From assembly GCF_014898815.1 (NCBI RefSeq), contig NW_026515455.1, positions 186,001-250,000 on the forward strand: a DNA stretch of 64,000 bases, in the 5' to 3' direction. How positions within the stretch are numbered: the stretch's first letter is position 1; each line of letters starts with the position of its first letter. This document shows, one piece after another, positions 11,410 to 23,400 of the stretch. The stretch comes from Panonychus citri. Taxonomy: Eukaryota > Arthropoda > Arachnida > Trombidiformes > Tetranychidae. The notes below the pieces were generated by a model. That model did not search any database. It was not told the DNA's origin and saw only the letters and a list, made by a program, of their open reading frames with translations. The position numbers and the translations under genes were made by a program.

Positions 11410-13042
11410 AATTTCCGAAGGTTTGATTTTGAAATGAGGACTGATCTAAGATGTAATCAGATGAACTATCTCCAGTAACTTTAATGGAGCTTTGAATGAT
11501 ATAATCAGTTTCTGCAGATGATGCAAATCTAAAGTAGAAATCAGGGTTGTTGTACTCAATAGAGTCTGGAGTTTCTTTACAAGAAATTTTATATTCTTCT
11601 CCGTTAGATGAGATACTCATGTAAAATAAGTGAAGGAAAGCATTTCCTAGAAGGAAATTAGGATCAAAATTCTTACAGATTTGTAATTTGAGGATTTGAG
11701 TTTCTTCCATGTTAACATGCTTGATAATAGCATAAGCGAATCCAATGGTGTTAACATATGAATTCTGAGCGATTCCTTTGAGATAACGATTCAGAGGAAT
11801 AAGATGAGCACCAAGTTCTTTTGCCATAGATGAGCTGATTGCACAAGTTGTAGCACCGGTGTCGAGTAAAACTTTACCTTCGCGAATAAATTCCTTGGAG
11901 GGAAGACAAAGTTTAAGATTAGCTTGAGGCATGTGGCTTAATAAAGCATTTCCAAGATTAGTGAGTTGATTGAGAGTGGAAGAAGCGGCGAAAGAGATGT
12001 TAGAGTTTCTCAGAGCACTTTGAATTGGTTCGAGAGGTTGATTAATTTGAGGTTCATCGTTATTGATGGGAAGAGTTGAAACCATAGTAGTCAGGTTAGC
12101 AGGATAATTAGTTATCGCTGGAACATTGTTAGTTTGATTATCGGAAGAGGAGGCTGTAGATTTCGATTGATAAGGTGGTTGACCTAATTGTTTTCTTCGG
12201 GCAGCCAAACGGGGACATTGATCGATTGTGTGATCGCTGTCTTTTTTGCAGTAATTGCAGTATTTACCAGAGGTTGAAGGATGGTTAGAAGATGATCTAT
12301 CTTTAAAAGATCGAGAAGAGGAATGAGTTTGATTGCTTTTGAAAAGTTTACCTGATGATTGTTTTTCTTTATCATAAGGTTTTGGCTTTGATTTGTCTTT
12401 AGACGACATTTTGAAATCGAAGTGTTTTCGAGTTAAGAAGTTGAAGATTTTAGTCTTATCATCATTGATACCAAGTGTGTAGATATCGTCCCTAATGTAT
12501 TTGGGAATATGTTGAAGGACTAGTGAGAGAAAAACGCGATCGTTAACAGAGCCAAGAGATTTTGTTACCAATCTTTTCATGTCACTAAAAAATTTTTCCG
12601 GATGTTCCTCAGGAGAATAACGACATTGTTGAAGTTCAAAGTCTGCGCTGTACTGACTTTCGGGAGTACGAAGCTTTTCAAATAAAGCTGAAACATATTC
12701 TTGATAATCAACAATTGATTCCAAATCATGAGCTGAAGATTTCATTTCATAAGCCATAGCCTTTTGTAGAAGGCGTAAACGAGTTGGATCATCTACATTT
12801 TCTTTAGATAATCTATCACGAGTTTTTGTTAGCCATTGATATTGGTCTTCACCATGTTTAAATTCAGGAATGAATGGATCAGGTTTTAATTGTTTTACGA
12901 TTTCAACCAAAGTTGACGTTGAGAGTTGAGATTCCGAAGGAATGAATGGAAGAGATGATGATTGAGATGCCGAAGGTTCGACGATTTGAGCACCATAAGA
13001 GGTTAAGACGGTCTTGAATTTGTTTAAGGTTCCAAGAGCCAA
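11399..13042 (-). CDS. gag-pro: gag C-terminal part with zinc knuckle and aspartic protease
   Basis: About 547 codons of open frame. The frame has no ATG at its left limit and overlaps the preceding gag frame, so it is probably the second half of one Gag. The first 220 residues are an alpha-helical Gag of the retrotransposon type (FKHGEDQYQWL, then FFSDMKRLV). A basic Ser/Lys-rich stretch follows, then a zinc knuckle CNYCKKDSDHTIDQC (CX2CX5HX4C). A retropepsin-like protease lies near residue 390, with active site LLDTGATT. It ends at 11399, where pol begins in another frame. The protein packages the element RNA and processes the polyprotein. Confidence 0.85.
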   Translation of the reverse strand: MALGTLNKFKTVLTSYGAQIVEPSASQSSSLPFIPSESQLSTSTLVEIVKQLKPDPFIPEFKHGEDQYQWLTKTRDRLSKENVDDPTRLRLLQKAMAYEMKSSAHDLESIVDYQEYVSALFEKLRTPESQYSADFELQQCRYSPEEHPEKFFSDMKRLVTKSLGSVNDRVFLSLVLQHIPKYIRDDIYTLGINDDKTKIFNFLTRKHFDFKMSSKDKSKPKPYDKEKQSSGKLFKSNQTHSSSRSFKDRSSSNHPSTSGKYCNYCKKDSDHTIDQCPRLAARRKQLGQPPYQSKSTASSSDNQTNNVPAITNYPANLTTMVSTLPINNDEPQINQPLEPIQSALRNSNISFAASSTLNQLTNLGNALLSHMPQANLKLCLPSKEFIREGKVLLDTGATTCAISSSMAKELGAHLIPLNRYLKGIAQNSYVNTIGFAYAIIKHVNMEETQILKLQICKNFDPNFLLGNAFLHLFYMSISSNGEEYKISCKETPDSIEYNNPDFYFRFASSAETDYIIQSSIKVTGDSSSDYILDQSSFQNQTFGNYEN

Positions 13043-13556
13043 TGGGAGAGTAAAGTTCAGAATGAGAGATGGTAATTATCATTTCTTCATCACAGCCGAT
13101 TGTTTTCAGGAAAACTTGGATATCATTCTCGGAGATTCCATTTGTGCGGAAGTCAAAAATCCAATCAGGGATATCTTGATCTTTAAGATCACCAACAGGA
13201 AGCTCTAAGATTTCTTCTGACGTTAAAATTTCACCAAGAAGTAGAAGATGAGTTTTAACAATTTCGATGAGCCGTTTAGTGGCAAGAGAGCGAAGAGGAG
13301 TATTTGATTTCCATAAATCAAAAAGAGAGAGCATTTCGGAGTAGTCGAGATCTTTAAGAGATTTGTCCTCAATTGAAACAGTTTGAGCACGTCTTCCTCT
13401 TGTACGAGTTACAACAGGAGTAGGAGGAAGTTGAGATTGATGAGGAATTGCTGGAGAAGTATGAATTGTTTCATCGGAAACATTACCTTGAGGTTGAACT
13501 TGAGGAGGAGAAGATGAGATGGTAGCTTTTCTACCTGGACGCTTCTTAGGAGGCAT
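12903..13556 (-). CDS. gag: gag N-terminal part
   Basis: 217 codons from ATG 13556, the first ATG after the 5' LTR and primer site. The N-terminus is basic (MPPKKRPGRK), Pro/Ser-rich, and followed by a helical SAP-like stretch (LDYSEMLSLFDLWK). The C-terminal 45 residues do not resemble Gag. At the same place the overlapping frame (from about 13042) becomes Gag-like and carries the zinc knuckle. Both are best read as one gag gene broken by a one-base frame change near 13000. I did not find a convincing slippery site. Confidence 0.65.
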   Translation of the reverse strand: MPPKKRPGRKATISSSPPQVQPQGNVSDETIHTSPAIPHQSQLPPTPVVTRTRGRRAQTVSIEDKSLKDLDYSEMLSLFDLWKSNTPLRSLATKRLIEIVKTHLLLLGEILTSEEILELPVGDLKDQDIPDWIFDFRTNGISENDIQVFLKTIGCDEEMIITISHSELYSPIGSWNLKQIQDRLNLLWCSNRRTFGISIIISSIHSFGISTLNVNFG

Positions 13557-13654
13557 TGTGTGGATAATTGTTCACAAAATTTAATGATGGGATCGAAACA
13601 ATAGTTGGATTGAGGAAATAATGGGAAAGATGGAGCGTTAGAGATGGTAGGGAT

Positions 13655-13671
13655 CCTGCCTGGGTCGCCAA
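13655..13671 (-). promoter_or_regulatory. Primer-binding site of the retrotransposon
   Basis: Two bases inside the 5' LTR edge, the - strand reads TGGCGACCCAGGCAGGA, which begins with the TGG that pairs to a tRNA 3' CCA end. The first eight bases match the site used by 412/mdg1-type elements, which prime from an arginine tRNA. I cannot confirm the tRNA without the genome's tRNA set. Confidence 0.55.
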
Positions 13672-13673
13672 AT

Positions 13674-14475
13674 TGTGGGGTTTAGATTGAGTTGAGGAGA
13701 TTATTCCACAATGGAATAGATTTGAGAATTCAATATCTCAGAGAGATGAACTTAACAACGAGGACAGAAGATGCGATCTGCCACAATTTTCAGATCGGGA
13801 AAGATTCGATCAAGGATCACAACCACTTTTACGTTCCGTCACTAATTCCTACACTAATTATTTCTATCATTAAATGATCACTTTGCAAACAATCACAATT
13901 AGATTAAGAAGACTTGAGAATAAGAACTTTTTATTAAAGAAGAAAACTGAATGTTCCTTAGAACTTGCGAGAACCAGAGTTAGAATTGGTCTCGTTTTAG
14001 AGGAACAGTAAGAGTTTTAAACAAAATCAAAAAGGGGGAAGTCATTGAATTAATCAAAGATTACAAAGAAAAGGGGAAGATAATTAATGGGGTTAAATCA
14101 TATTAATGATAAGAAACAAAGAGATAAAAAGTTAATCATAAGTAACCAAGATGACGACTATAGTCGAGACTTAGCCTTTGATTAGATTAAAAAGCAAATT
14201 AAATGATAATAGGTTAAACCTTTGGCTTTTCAAACAATTGAAAAGTAAGTAAAATAGACAGAGAAAAGAAAGAGAATTTAGTTCTCTTACTAAATTTACC
14301 AAATTTAGGGAAAATTAAAAAGTAATGAAAATGAAGGTTTAGATTGACCTAAAAAGAATAAGATTTCCAAAGGAAATTAAGAGTAATTAAAATGGAAAAG
14401 AAATAAAATCAATTTGAAATCATTGAATGATCCAAATAATCGGGATTACAGGGGAATGTATTTTTCTACCCTTCA
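13674..14475 (-). repeat. LTR, right copy (5' LTR of the element), 802 bp
   Basis: TG...CA ends. It matches 3291-4099 over its whole length apart from seven bases of run-length indel. As the 5' LTR it should hold the promoter reading toward lower coordinates. I could not single out a convincing TATA box. Confidence 0.93.
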
Positions 14476-14479
14476 AATA
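14476..14479. repeat. Target-site duplication (AATA), right copy
   Basis: Same four bases as 3287-3290, immediately outside the right LTR. Confidence 0.75.
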
Positions 14480-17400
14480 AATTCAAAGTTTGAAAAGTTT
14501 TCCAAATGGATAATGTTTTTTTAATGTTTATACTTATTTATTATCAAACATTAAATTATTTATCATTCAGTTTATTTCATCAAATCATTTTTTGTTACCT
14601 GTTTTCTGGTTTCTCCTTTTCCACCTAACCTTTTATTGATTTTTACCATCTTCATGTTGAACCAACTTGAACTTGATCAATTTATCGGCAATTTTGTTGA
14701 TTGATTCACTCATCAATTCCAATTGATGTCTATGGTATAATTTATCGTGATGATTAATTTTTCTAGTACCAATTAGTTGTAATATTTAACCATTGAAATT
14801 GAATCAATTATTTCATGATAAAAGTTTCTCATATCGTTTGGTTGAATTTTATTATCATCTTAGAGTCTTAAGAAGAAACTGGATTAAATTGTATTGCCAA
14901 TAATTTGATTAATCAACAAAATGTGTTGATGATTATATTTTTGTTTACCTTGATCACATTAACTGGTCCTAAAGTTTGTTGATTATTAAGTTGTTAACGA
15001 GCCATTAACTACTATTAAAAATTAAGGTTAACCTAATTTCATGAATTTCTAGTTGACACAATACATTTTACTTGCAACATTTTCCTACTAATTGAGTAAA
15101 TTTTTGTTTCTTTTCTTTCGCCTGAAAATTAATCAGTAAATTTAAAACTTGAACTAACATGATGCAAATAATTCTGGTTTTCATGAATACAGCAGGAAAA
15201 AGAAAACAAATTATGTTACTCAATATTTATTTACAGTTAAGATTATCATCTGTTTCCACCAACATTATCATTATTAGTTTGTCAGTAAGAAAGGAAACTC
15301 ATTAACTATTTGCTAGTTCTTCATGGGAACCAGAAAAGAAAATAAGAAAAAAAATTCGCACTGAATCAGAATAATTTGCTAGAACAAAAAAATAGTAGAG
15401 AAAAAGTAAATGATTAATATCAGTAACTATCAACTCGAATCTGTAAATTCTTATAAACATGTTATATACTTTAATCTTGTTCAATTTTCTGCTGTTAATC
15501 GTCATGATGAAACTCAGATATCAGTTAATGTGGAGATTAGATTATCAGAATGTTTCAAGCTTCCAAATAAAGATATCTTTTCATTGAGAATATTCTGAAC
15601 TGTAAGTTGATAAGCTAGAAATTATCGTATATTCGTTAACTTTGGTGTTGGTTTTTTTCATTTATCCGAAAAATGTGCTCCCATTTTGACTCGGTTTTCA
15701 TGATGATGATGATCATGTTAACAACTATTTCATTTACCATTGAGAAAGATGAAACATTATTAGATGATACCAAGTACATACATGTATAAGTTACAATGCG
15801 ATTCATGCTTATAGTAATTTCCCCTTAAATGTTATCATTATCTGAATTACAAATACATTATATAAGTTTCATGATAAAATTATCTTAAAAAGTTACGTGA
15901 ATTGTTTAGTTGAAATCATCATTTCACCATCAATTCTAATAACAAAACCATAAGTATCATGATTATGATGATGATAATGAGGCCAATGATCATTCAAGAT
16001 ATTGAGACTCTTTCTATTTCTCATGTTAATATTCAAGTTTATCTATTGAATTTGTGAACTAAATAAATTGCCATGAAGATCAATGAATTGATAGGAATAT
16101 TTTTCTCTCAATTTATTAATCAATCTAATTGAGCTTGAGTTTGAGTTTTTCCATATTCTCATTGTTTCCATTAATCTAATGAAAAACGATACTGAAATCA
16201 ACACAGAGAATTAAAAATTCAATAGTCACAACAATGAACTAAAATATGATAATAATCAAATCAATTTCTTGAAATAATACCAGCATTTGATCAAGTTGAT
16301 GAGATTGTTTGATTTGATTCATTTTAAATCTAGAAACTGTCAGAATATTTAATTGAATTGATTTCATTATGTATACAATTTGAATTGTGAGTTGAATTTA
16401 TTGATTTGTTAGATCGATTACCATTTTCTGATTAACTTTCATGATTGTTTTCACTTGATTGTCATCAATGGTTAATAAATCATTTGTGATTAACTTATCT
16501 TGAAAAATTCATATTGTTAGTTCTGTGATTTCAAAGCAAAATGCTCATGATAAAATTCATAAACTACTTTTCTCTGATGATATCATTATGATTATGAATG
16601 ATTCTGTCAAAAAAAGGTAACATTGAGCCTAAAAAGTTCGTAATCAGTATCAATGATAACTATCAATGATACTGTTATGCTGATGCATAATCATAGACCT
16701 CATGATGGGTTTCTATTGATATTATTACCATGAGTATAATCATTATCGAAATCAAGCTGAAGGGAAACAAGATTAAAGTGAGGATAACACGCATGTAGCA
16801 TTCCCCATGAAACTGAATAGCAAAGCACAGATAATGAAACAGAGTCAAGAGGATCTCATTCAATGGACAAGTAATTTCTTATGTTAGTTTAATGTATTTG
16901 TGAACATTGAAGCATAACTTTGTTTGTATCTTGATGATGATGATGATGATGATGATGATCACTATTAGAGGGAATCAGATGATGTCCCAGCAAAAAACAA
17001 CAACGACAAACCTGAGACTCGCCTGATAACCAGAAATGGATATTAAATGACATGAAAACATTATGTTGAGATTAAATCTAATGACAATCAATTAATTGTC
17101 TTGTACGAAATCTCATTTGGGTCTTTTGATATTCAGCTATTTATCCCGAACATCAGACAATGATATTGCTCATCATCATCATGGAATTGACAATAACCTT
17201 CAAAAATGATGCTCATCATCTTCTACAATTGGTTACCTCTTTCGCATTCTGGTTATGATAGAAAATGAGGAAGAAAAAAGATTTCCCTCAGGGCTTTTCC
17301 CTTGATTTTATCTCTCTCAATCCTCATCTTCAAATATGATGAGGATGGTGAAAGGTAACATGAAATCGTGTTGATTTTGTCTCACCTTATCTGTCAAAAA

Positions 17401-20400
17401 GATAATTAGGAAGAAGATAAAATAATCTTGGAGAAGATTAGGTAAGAAGAGAGAAACTCACTCAAGGCTTTTATCCTTCTCTTTGTGTTTAGTTAATAAT
17501 GATAATGATGATGATCATAATAACCAGTCAACTCGATTTCGATGCAAGTTATTACCTATTTTATTATCTTGTTTGTTATCACTAATAAGGAACAGGGTGT
17601 TAGTAATACTCCCATTTCATCATCTCAATCCTATCGTCCTACTTTTCACCTCATCTTCATCCATTTCTCAAGCATGTCAATGAATAGCAATTGTCAAGTT
17701 GCATTAAACTGTCCAACAGTTTGTCTCCTCATCTCATGAATCCTTTAACTTTCATCGATTCTCTCACAACCTTTAATCTTCCTCCCACAGTCAATCACTT
17801 ACACACCCACTCAACCGGTCGACCCTCTCACCACCACCACCATCGAGTTATCTTAATATTTTCATCAATTACATTGGATAAGCTCTCTCATTAACGTTTT
17901 CCTTTTGATTCAGTAGCAAAAATTTTCATTTCAATAGGATAATATAGAATAGATCTGAAAAAAATAGAAGAAAAATCGATAAATCGATGACTTAGAATTT
18001 TGAGAATCTTCTTATCCAAATTTCCACTCAATTTTATTCCAATCATTTGGTTATTCTTTATTTTTTCAATTTTCTAATCTACCAACAGTTCTAACAATCA
18101 GAATCACGCGAAGGTCAATTCTCTATCAAGCATTAATTTCCAACAGAATTTCATTTTTCAAGAATTGAAGTTCTTTATGATTTTGAAATTTCGCTAATCC
18201 ACTTTAATGATAATTGTTGATCCTCTTTCTGTAATTAACTAAAACCAGGTAAACTTTTGATATAAAAAAAGAGTAATTATCATCAAAGTTTTTTCTTGTT
18301 TACAGTTATCATCATATGATGTGAATTAATTATCTTGATCCTTTTCTCTGTGATTGCTTTAAAGATCAATTAAATTGTTCATATAATAATTATTAACCTA
18401 AATTAATGACATTTTTCAATTAACCTTTACCATGATTAATAAATGAATTGTTCGTAAGGAAAACTCTAAATTCTGACAGATGATAAAGTAAAAAGTTCAT
18501 TGAGAGACGAGATAAAATTAACAATAGATCCTATTGATAAAATGATTTCCCTGTTATTATCATGCTTATTTCATGGTTACTATTATTGTTGTCATGTCTC
18601 ATTGTATTTACCAATAACAATGAAAGACAATTACCAAACCTTTGAATTTGAATTACAGGGTCACAACAATACGATAGCTAATAAGGTTATCTTTGAATCA
18701 TGATTTGCAAGAATTGATTTTCATGATAAAAGGGAGATTATAATTATCTCAATTCTGAAAATATTATTAGATTGTAAATACACAATCAAAATTAAATCAG
18801 GTCACACACACTTTATAATCAGTTGGTTATTATGGTGATGATATTAATCTTATTTAAATATGATATTATCATCATTTTGAGTTTACCATGAGGGGATTTT
18901 CATCTAGCTCATTAATATTGATATGATGATGATAATTGTTAGCGTGTAGTTTGTATTAAATGTCGCAATGGAATTGATGTCTCAGTAAACAGTTGCAAGT
19001 ATCAGGTAAACTTTTCCACCAGTTTTCATCTAATTTATCAGGAATAAGTTATCAATCTTATAATTGTTGCAACCACTTCTCAGTGATCATCAATCATGGT
19101 AACATAATAATAATAATTTATTAAATTATTCATTCATGATGATTACCATGAAAATGTTTGATCATCACCAAATTTTATCGACCATCTATCTGTTGATAAT
19201 ACAGCATCAGCTTGAAATTGATTAGCTATTATATTTTCACGTTAGAATAGTTTTTTTTATTCAACCTTAATTTAATTATTTCCAATCAATAGTCAAACTA
19301 TTTCCGATTTCAATAGATTTCGTCGCTTTTTCTGTAAGAGTTTCTCTTTTGTCACTGATTTCCATTCCAAATCTCATATGTAATGTCATGATAATTGATT
19401 GATAAGATTGAGATAATCTGTGGTTTTCTCGTCTTAAGGAACCTGTCATTCACAACTTTACCTGAGTAAATTTATATTCAGAATGAATCAGAACTTGATA
19501 AAATGAGTCGACTCTGTTGTCAATTTGATTCAGTTTTGTAAATGAATTGTTTTTCTTTACAATTATATTCATAGATTCACTATGATTCCTTACCATATTA
19601 TCCAGTAAAGGTTAACCTACCAGGGTAAAAATTATGTTAGCAAATAAATATTCAAGAAAAGGGATTAAGATTAATGAGAAAGCAGGATTACCGATTGCAA
19701 ATCCTTATACAATTTTAATTGCAGTTTAACCATTACAATGGTGATTACGTTGATTCAAATTGTTGTACTCTCATAATGCTCACCTTTCAATTGATTATGT
19801 TAATGGTTGTTTTTTTATTACCTACAAAGTATTATAATAATAAGTGAAACTATGTTATTAATATAATTCTCATCATCATAATCATGATTATTACTGTTAT
19901 TATTTTGATTGTTGGTTGATTATTGACATTACATTAAACTCATTGACCATAGATTTGTTTCCAAAAGATTTCCATGATATTAATAACAATATCATTAACC
20001 TAACAGTTGATGTTACCATTTATAACTTTGTTTTTCTGGTTAAAATAAACAATCCAACCTTATGATTAACATGAAGATTGTTAAACCAGAAAAACAAAAT
20101 TCTGTTTGTGCTCCCAAGCTTAACCAGAAAAAAATAACCAGTAAGTTATTACAATCAACCAGAAAACTAATTAACCATTTACACACCGGATATCACGTAT
20201 TGATTAGTTTATATCAAATGCAAAGAAGATATTATATTCAGGAGCTTCTTGAGCTAATTTCAAATTCAGATAAAGTCGCCAATGTCCAGTTGAAGTTGTG
20301 TCTGACAAAAAAACAATAATAGACTATTAATATAAATAAAAAACAAATAATAAACATGATGATATAAAAATGCTGTGAATGCTGAGGATATTAATCGTGA

Positions 20401-23400
20401 TGCGTGATTGAATTGCATGGAAAAAGTTGAGTCTATTTTTTATATTTCATTTCTATTCAGAGATTTGGTATAATGAGGATGAAAATGAAAATGAAGATGA
20501 AGACGAAGATAGAGATGATGATAACAAAACACGAATCTTTTTATGTTCTATTTTTATTATGAGAAATGAACCATCTGAATTATCATCCTGATATCGTCTT
20601 CTAAGTCTTTCTTACCTTTTACTCTGTTGAACATTTTCCGTAATCAATCTGACTCAAGGAACAACAATAACAATCATAACAATAACGGTAAATGAGAATA
20701 GTTTCAACTCCACCTTTACATTTATCTTTTTTTACCTGGAAAAATTTCTTCCATACAAATGATAAATTCGAGCGAAATTTTTTATCGCTCTTGATGAGAT
20801 TTACCTCTTTTTCATATCCATCTTCTTGTTATCATCTTTTGTATCCTTATCCGTTTTCACCACCGATGCAACTCCCCTGGTTACTTATTGTTATTTTTAC
20901 TTGCATTGAGTTGTAACAATTGGTTATTACTTTTTATCATCTTCTTTTATTATCATTATTAACTCTTACTATTATTTAATGGCAATAACAGCTAATCAAG
21001 TTGAATGTTCATTCAACAATTTCAATTACGTTAAATGGAATACGTAAATTATCATCATTAACAATCCAATTCAGTTCTGAATTCATAGAAAAATTTGATT
21101 GAAGAAACTTCATTTTCACAACTTTCCCTTTCCTTTATTCACCTTTATAATATCATGAGTATTTCCTGGTACTTATTGTTATAATTTTGTTTATTCTTCC
21201 TGAATTGATGCAAACCTATTTCTTGTCATGCTGATGATCAGATCAGAATCATCGCCATAATAATATTGTTTCATACAAGATGATGATGAGTATGAAATTC
21301 ATTTAATGAGTAACTTTGCTTGGTAGTTGAGAAAGTCCCCTGAAATCTGGTGGATCATTTTCTAACCTGATATTTTTCTGCCTTCAGGTCAAATGACATG
21401 ATAAAAATTATGTTTTGTGCTTTAGTTCATAGAATTATCTTTTCATCATGGAATGTTATGAGTAACCTTTTATATTCTTTGCTTATGACAGCATTTTCTA
21501 TTGAGAGATAAATAAACAAAGATGTGATTTTCATCTCTTTGACAACTTCTCATCAATCGATCTTCCTCTTCGATTCTCTACCTTTTTATCATCATTTCCT
21601 CTTAGTTAGGTAACGTTCTTAAAATTTTTATTCCTTCATTTTTCTTCATCAATCATGTTCCATATCTATTTCATATTCTCATAGAATGAACTTGCCATTT
21701 TACCTTAGTAGATTTCCAATTGAATTTTCTCTCTGAATTTACATTGAATTAAATTCTGAACATATCTTAGTCTTGCTTTTCTATTTCACTCTATCATGAT
21801 TTACTATATTCACTCTCATGTTACAGATTAAATAATTTACTCACCAGAACCTCGAATTTTCGTAGTTCTATCTAATCTACAAGTTCTTTTAGTTGAATAT
21901 CATCTCTTGATGATAATCTGATTTCATTGGTCTCTCATCTTAACCTCTCATAAATTAATACAGAACTGGAACATAAATCCATCAGCGTTCATGATTCATC
22001 TTCAACTTGGATCAAAATATTTCATTTCAGAAACAGAAATAGAATCAATATTGCATAGAATGGCTCTAGAAAAGTGTGAAAACTGTTTAACATCATGGGT
22101 TGAAATTCTGGTGGAATTGAGTGTAATTTGCTTCATGAATTAATTACTGAGCATTCAGAATAGTTCTTTGCAAGATTAATTGTAAATTGGAATCCAGGTA
22201 TCTATGATAACTGATTGTGTACTTTTTTCTTTCACCAGAACTTCAGAAAAGTAATTGGAAATTGATAATCTATCTTTCCCTGATTATCTTCAACTGAGTA
22301 TTTTTAGATGCGAGTTTCTCTCGAGTTCTGAGCTCTGGCTTAGCTCAACGGGATAAAAAAGAGAGACTAATCCTTGCAAATTGGTTGCTAAGACAATAAA
22401 TTGTCAAGGTTTTTACCTTGGAAAGTGTAAAAGGCTCAGAATTATCTCCTGATTTTCATGAATTTTTCGATTCAACTTGTGAGATAATCATTCATATGAA
22501 CAAGAAAAACAGAATCCACAAGATAAATAAATGAATGTTAAAGGTTGAAAACAATTCTCTCTGTGATTTATTTCTCTGCAATTTTTTGATCCTCTGACCA
22601 TGAACTTTACTTCTTATTGCTCAACCTGTTACCTGATTTCTTTGCTATTACGATTTATAATCAACTTTATCTTCTTTTATTTCCACTATACTGTTATTTA
22701 TATCGCATCTACATTGAATAATTGTTATTATATTGAACTTTCGTCATGATGATCACTTGCAATCAATTCATTATTTATTATCGTTATTATTATAAGCATC
22801 ATCATTACAATTACCATGAACAGTGTGAAAGTGAAAGTTTGATAAAATTAACTTCCGATCCTATTAGTTAACTCATTTCCCTTATTGATAATATCAATAC
22901 CATTTACTTGGATTGTTGAAATCGTTACAATAATAATAATAACTTCTTGTGATAATGATTAACTTGAGTTGGAGTTGAATGAAACCTTTTTTCCTGTGTT
23001 AATTGCAATCAATTTAGAGTAGTCGTAACCATGATTAACAATTCTTTTCACCCAATTGATCAACAATAGCAATTAGCATTTTGTTGATGTTTCCATTCAA
23101 TCATTATTATTACTATTACATGTTACCATCATGATTAAACTCAATGAAACTATTAATTTTGTTTCCATCATCTTTGTTATGATAATTAACTCCCAATAGT
23201 GTTTCTTGTTAATTTAACCTGAATTACATGTATCTGATCAGTAAACTGTAACCTGAGATATATAATTATTAATTATTCAGTTGCAACAATTAGTTCATGA
23301 AAAGTTGCCTTTTTTATTGACAAAATTTCCTCATCATCATGATGAGTTTTCAATTCCTTGGCTAATCAATTTCCTTTTTACAACATTAATCAATCTTGAT

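Larger units (their letters stand above)
3291..14475 (-). mobile_element. Ty3/Gypsy LTR retrotransposon, full length, - strand
   Basis: An 11,185-bp element bounded by two near-identical LTRs with TG...CA ends and a 4-bp target duplication. Reading on the - strand the order is 5' LTR (13674-14475), primer-binding site, Gag, protease, RT, RNase H, integrase, an extra block with RING-like and exonuclease-like regions, a short acidic frame, polypurine tract and 3' LTR (3291-4099). The RT-RH-IN order and 4-bp duplication place it in Ty3/Gypsy. It lies in an intron of unc-13 in antisense orientation. The coding frame changes near 13000, at 11399-11409, near 10550 and near 4600. The first and third look like single-base indels inside conserved protein. 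Confidence 0.93.

Noticed and set aside
12184..12375. Frames opposite or beside gag and pol
   Set aside because: Shadows of the gag zinc-knuckle region in another frame.
16935..16965. (GAT)n run as a coding or regulatory repeat
   Set aside because: Simple microsatellite like many in this intron.
22325..22400. tRNA-like stretch (TGGCTTAGCTCAACGGG resembles an A box)
   Set aside because: No matching B box or cloverleaf follows. At most an eroded tRNA-derived fragment.
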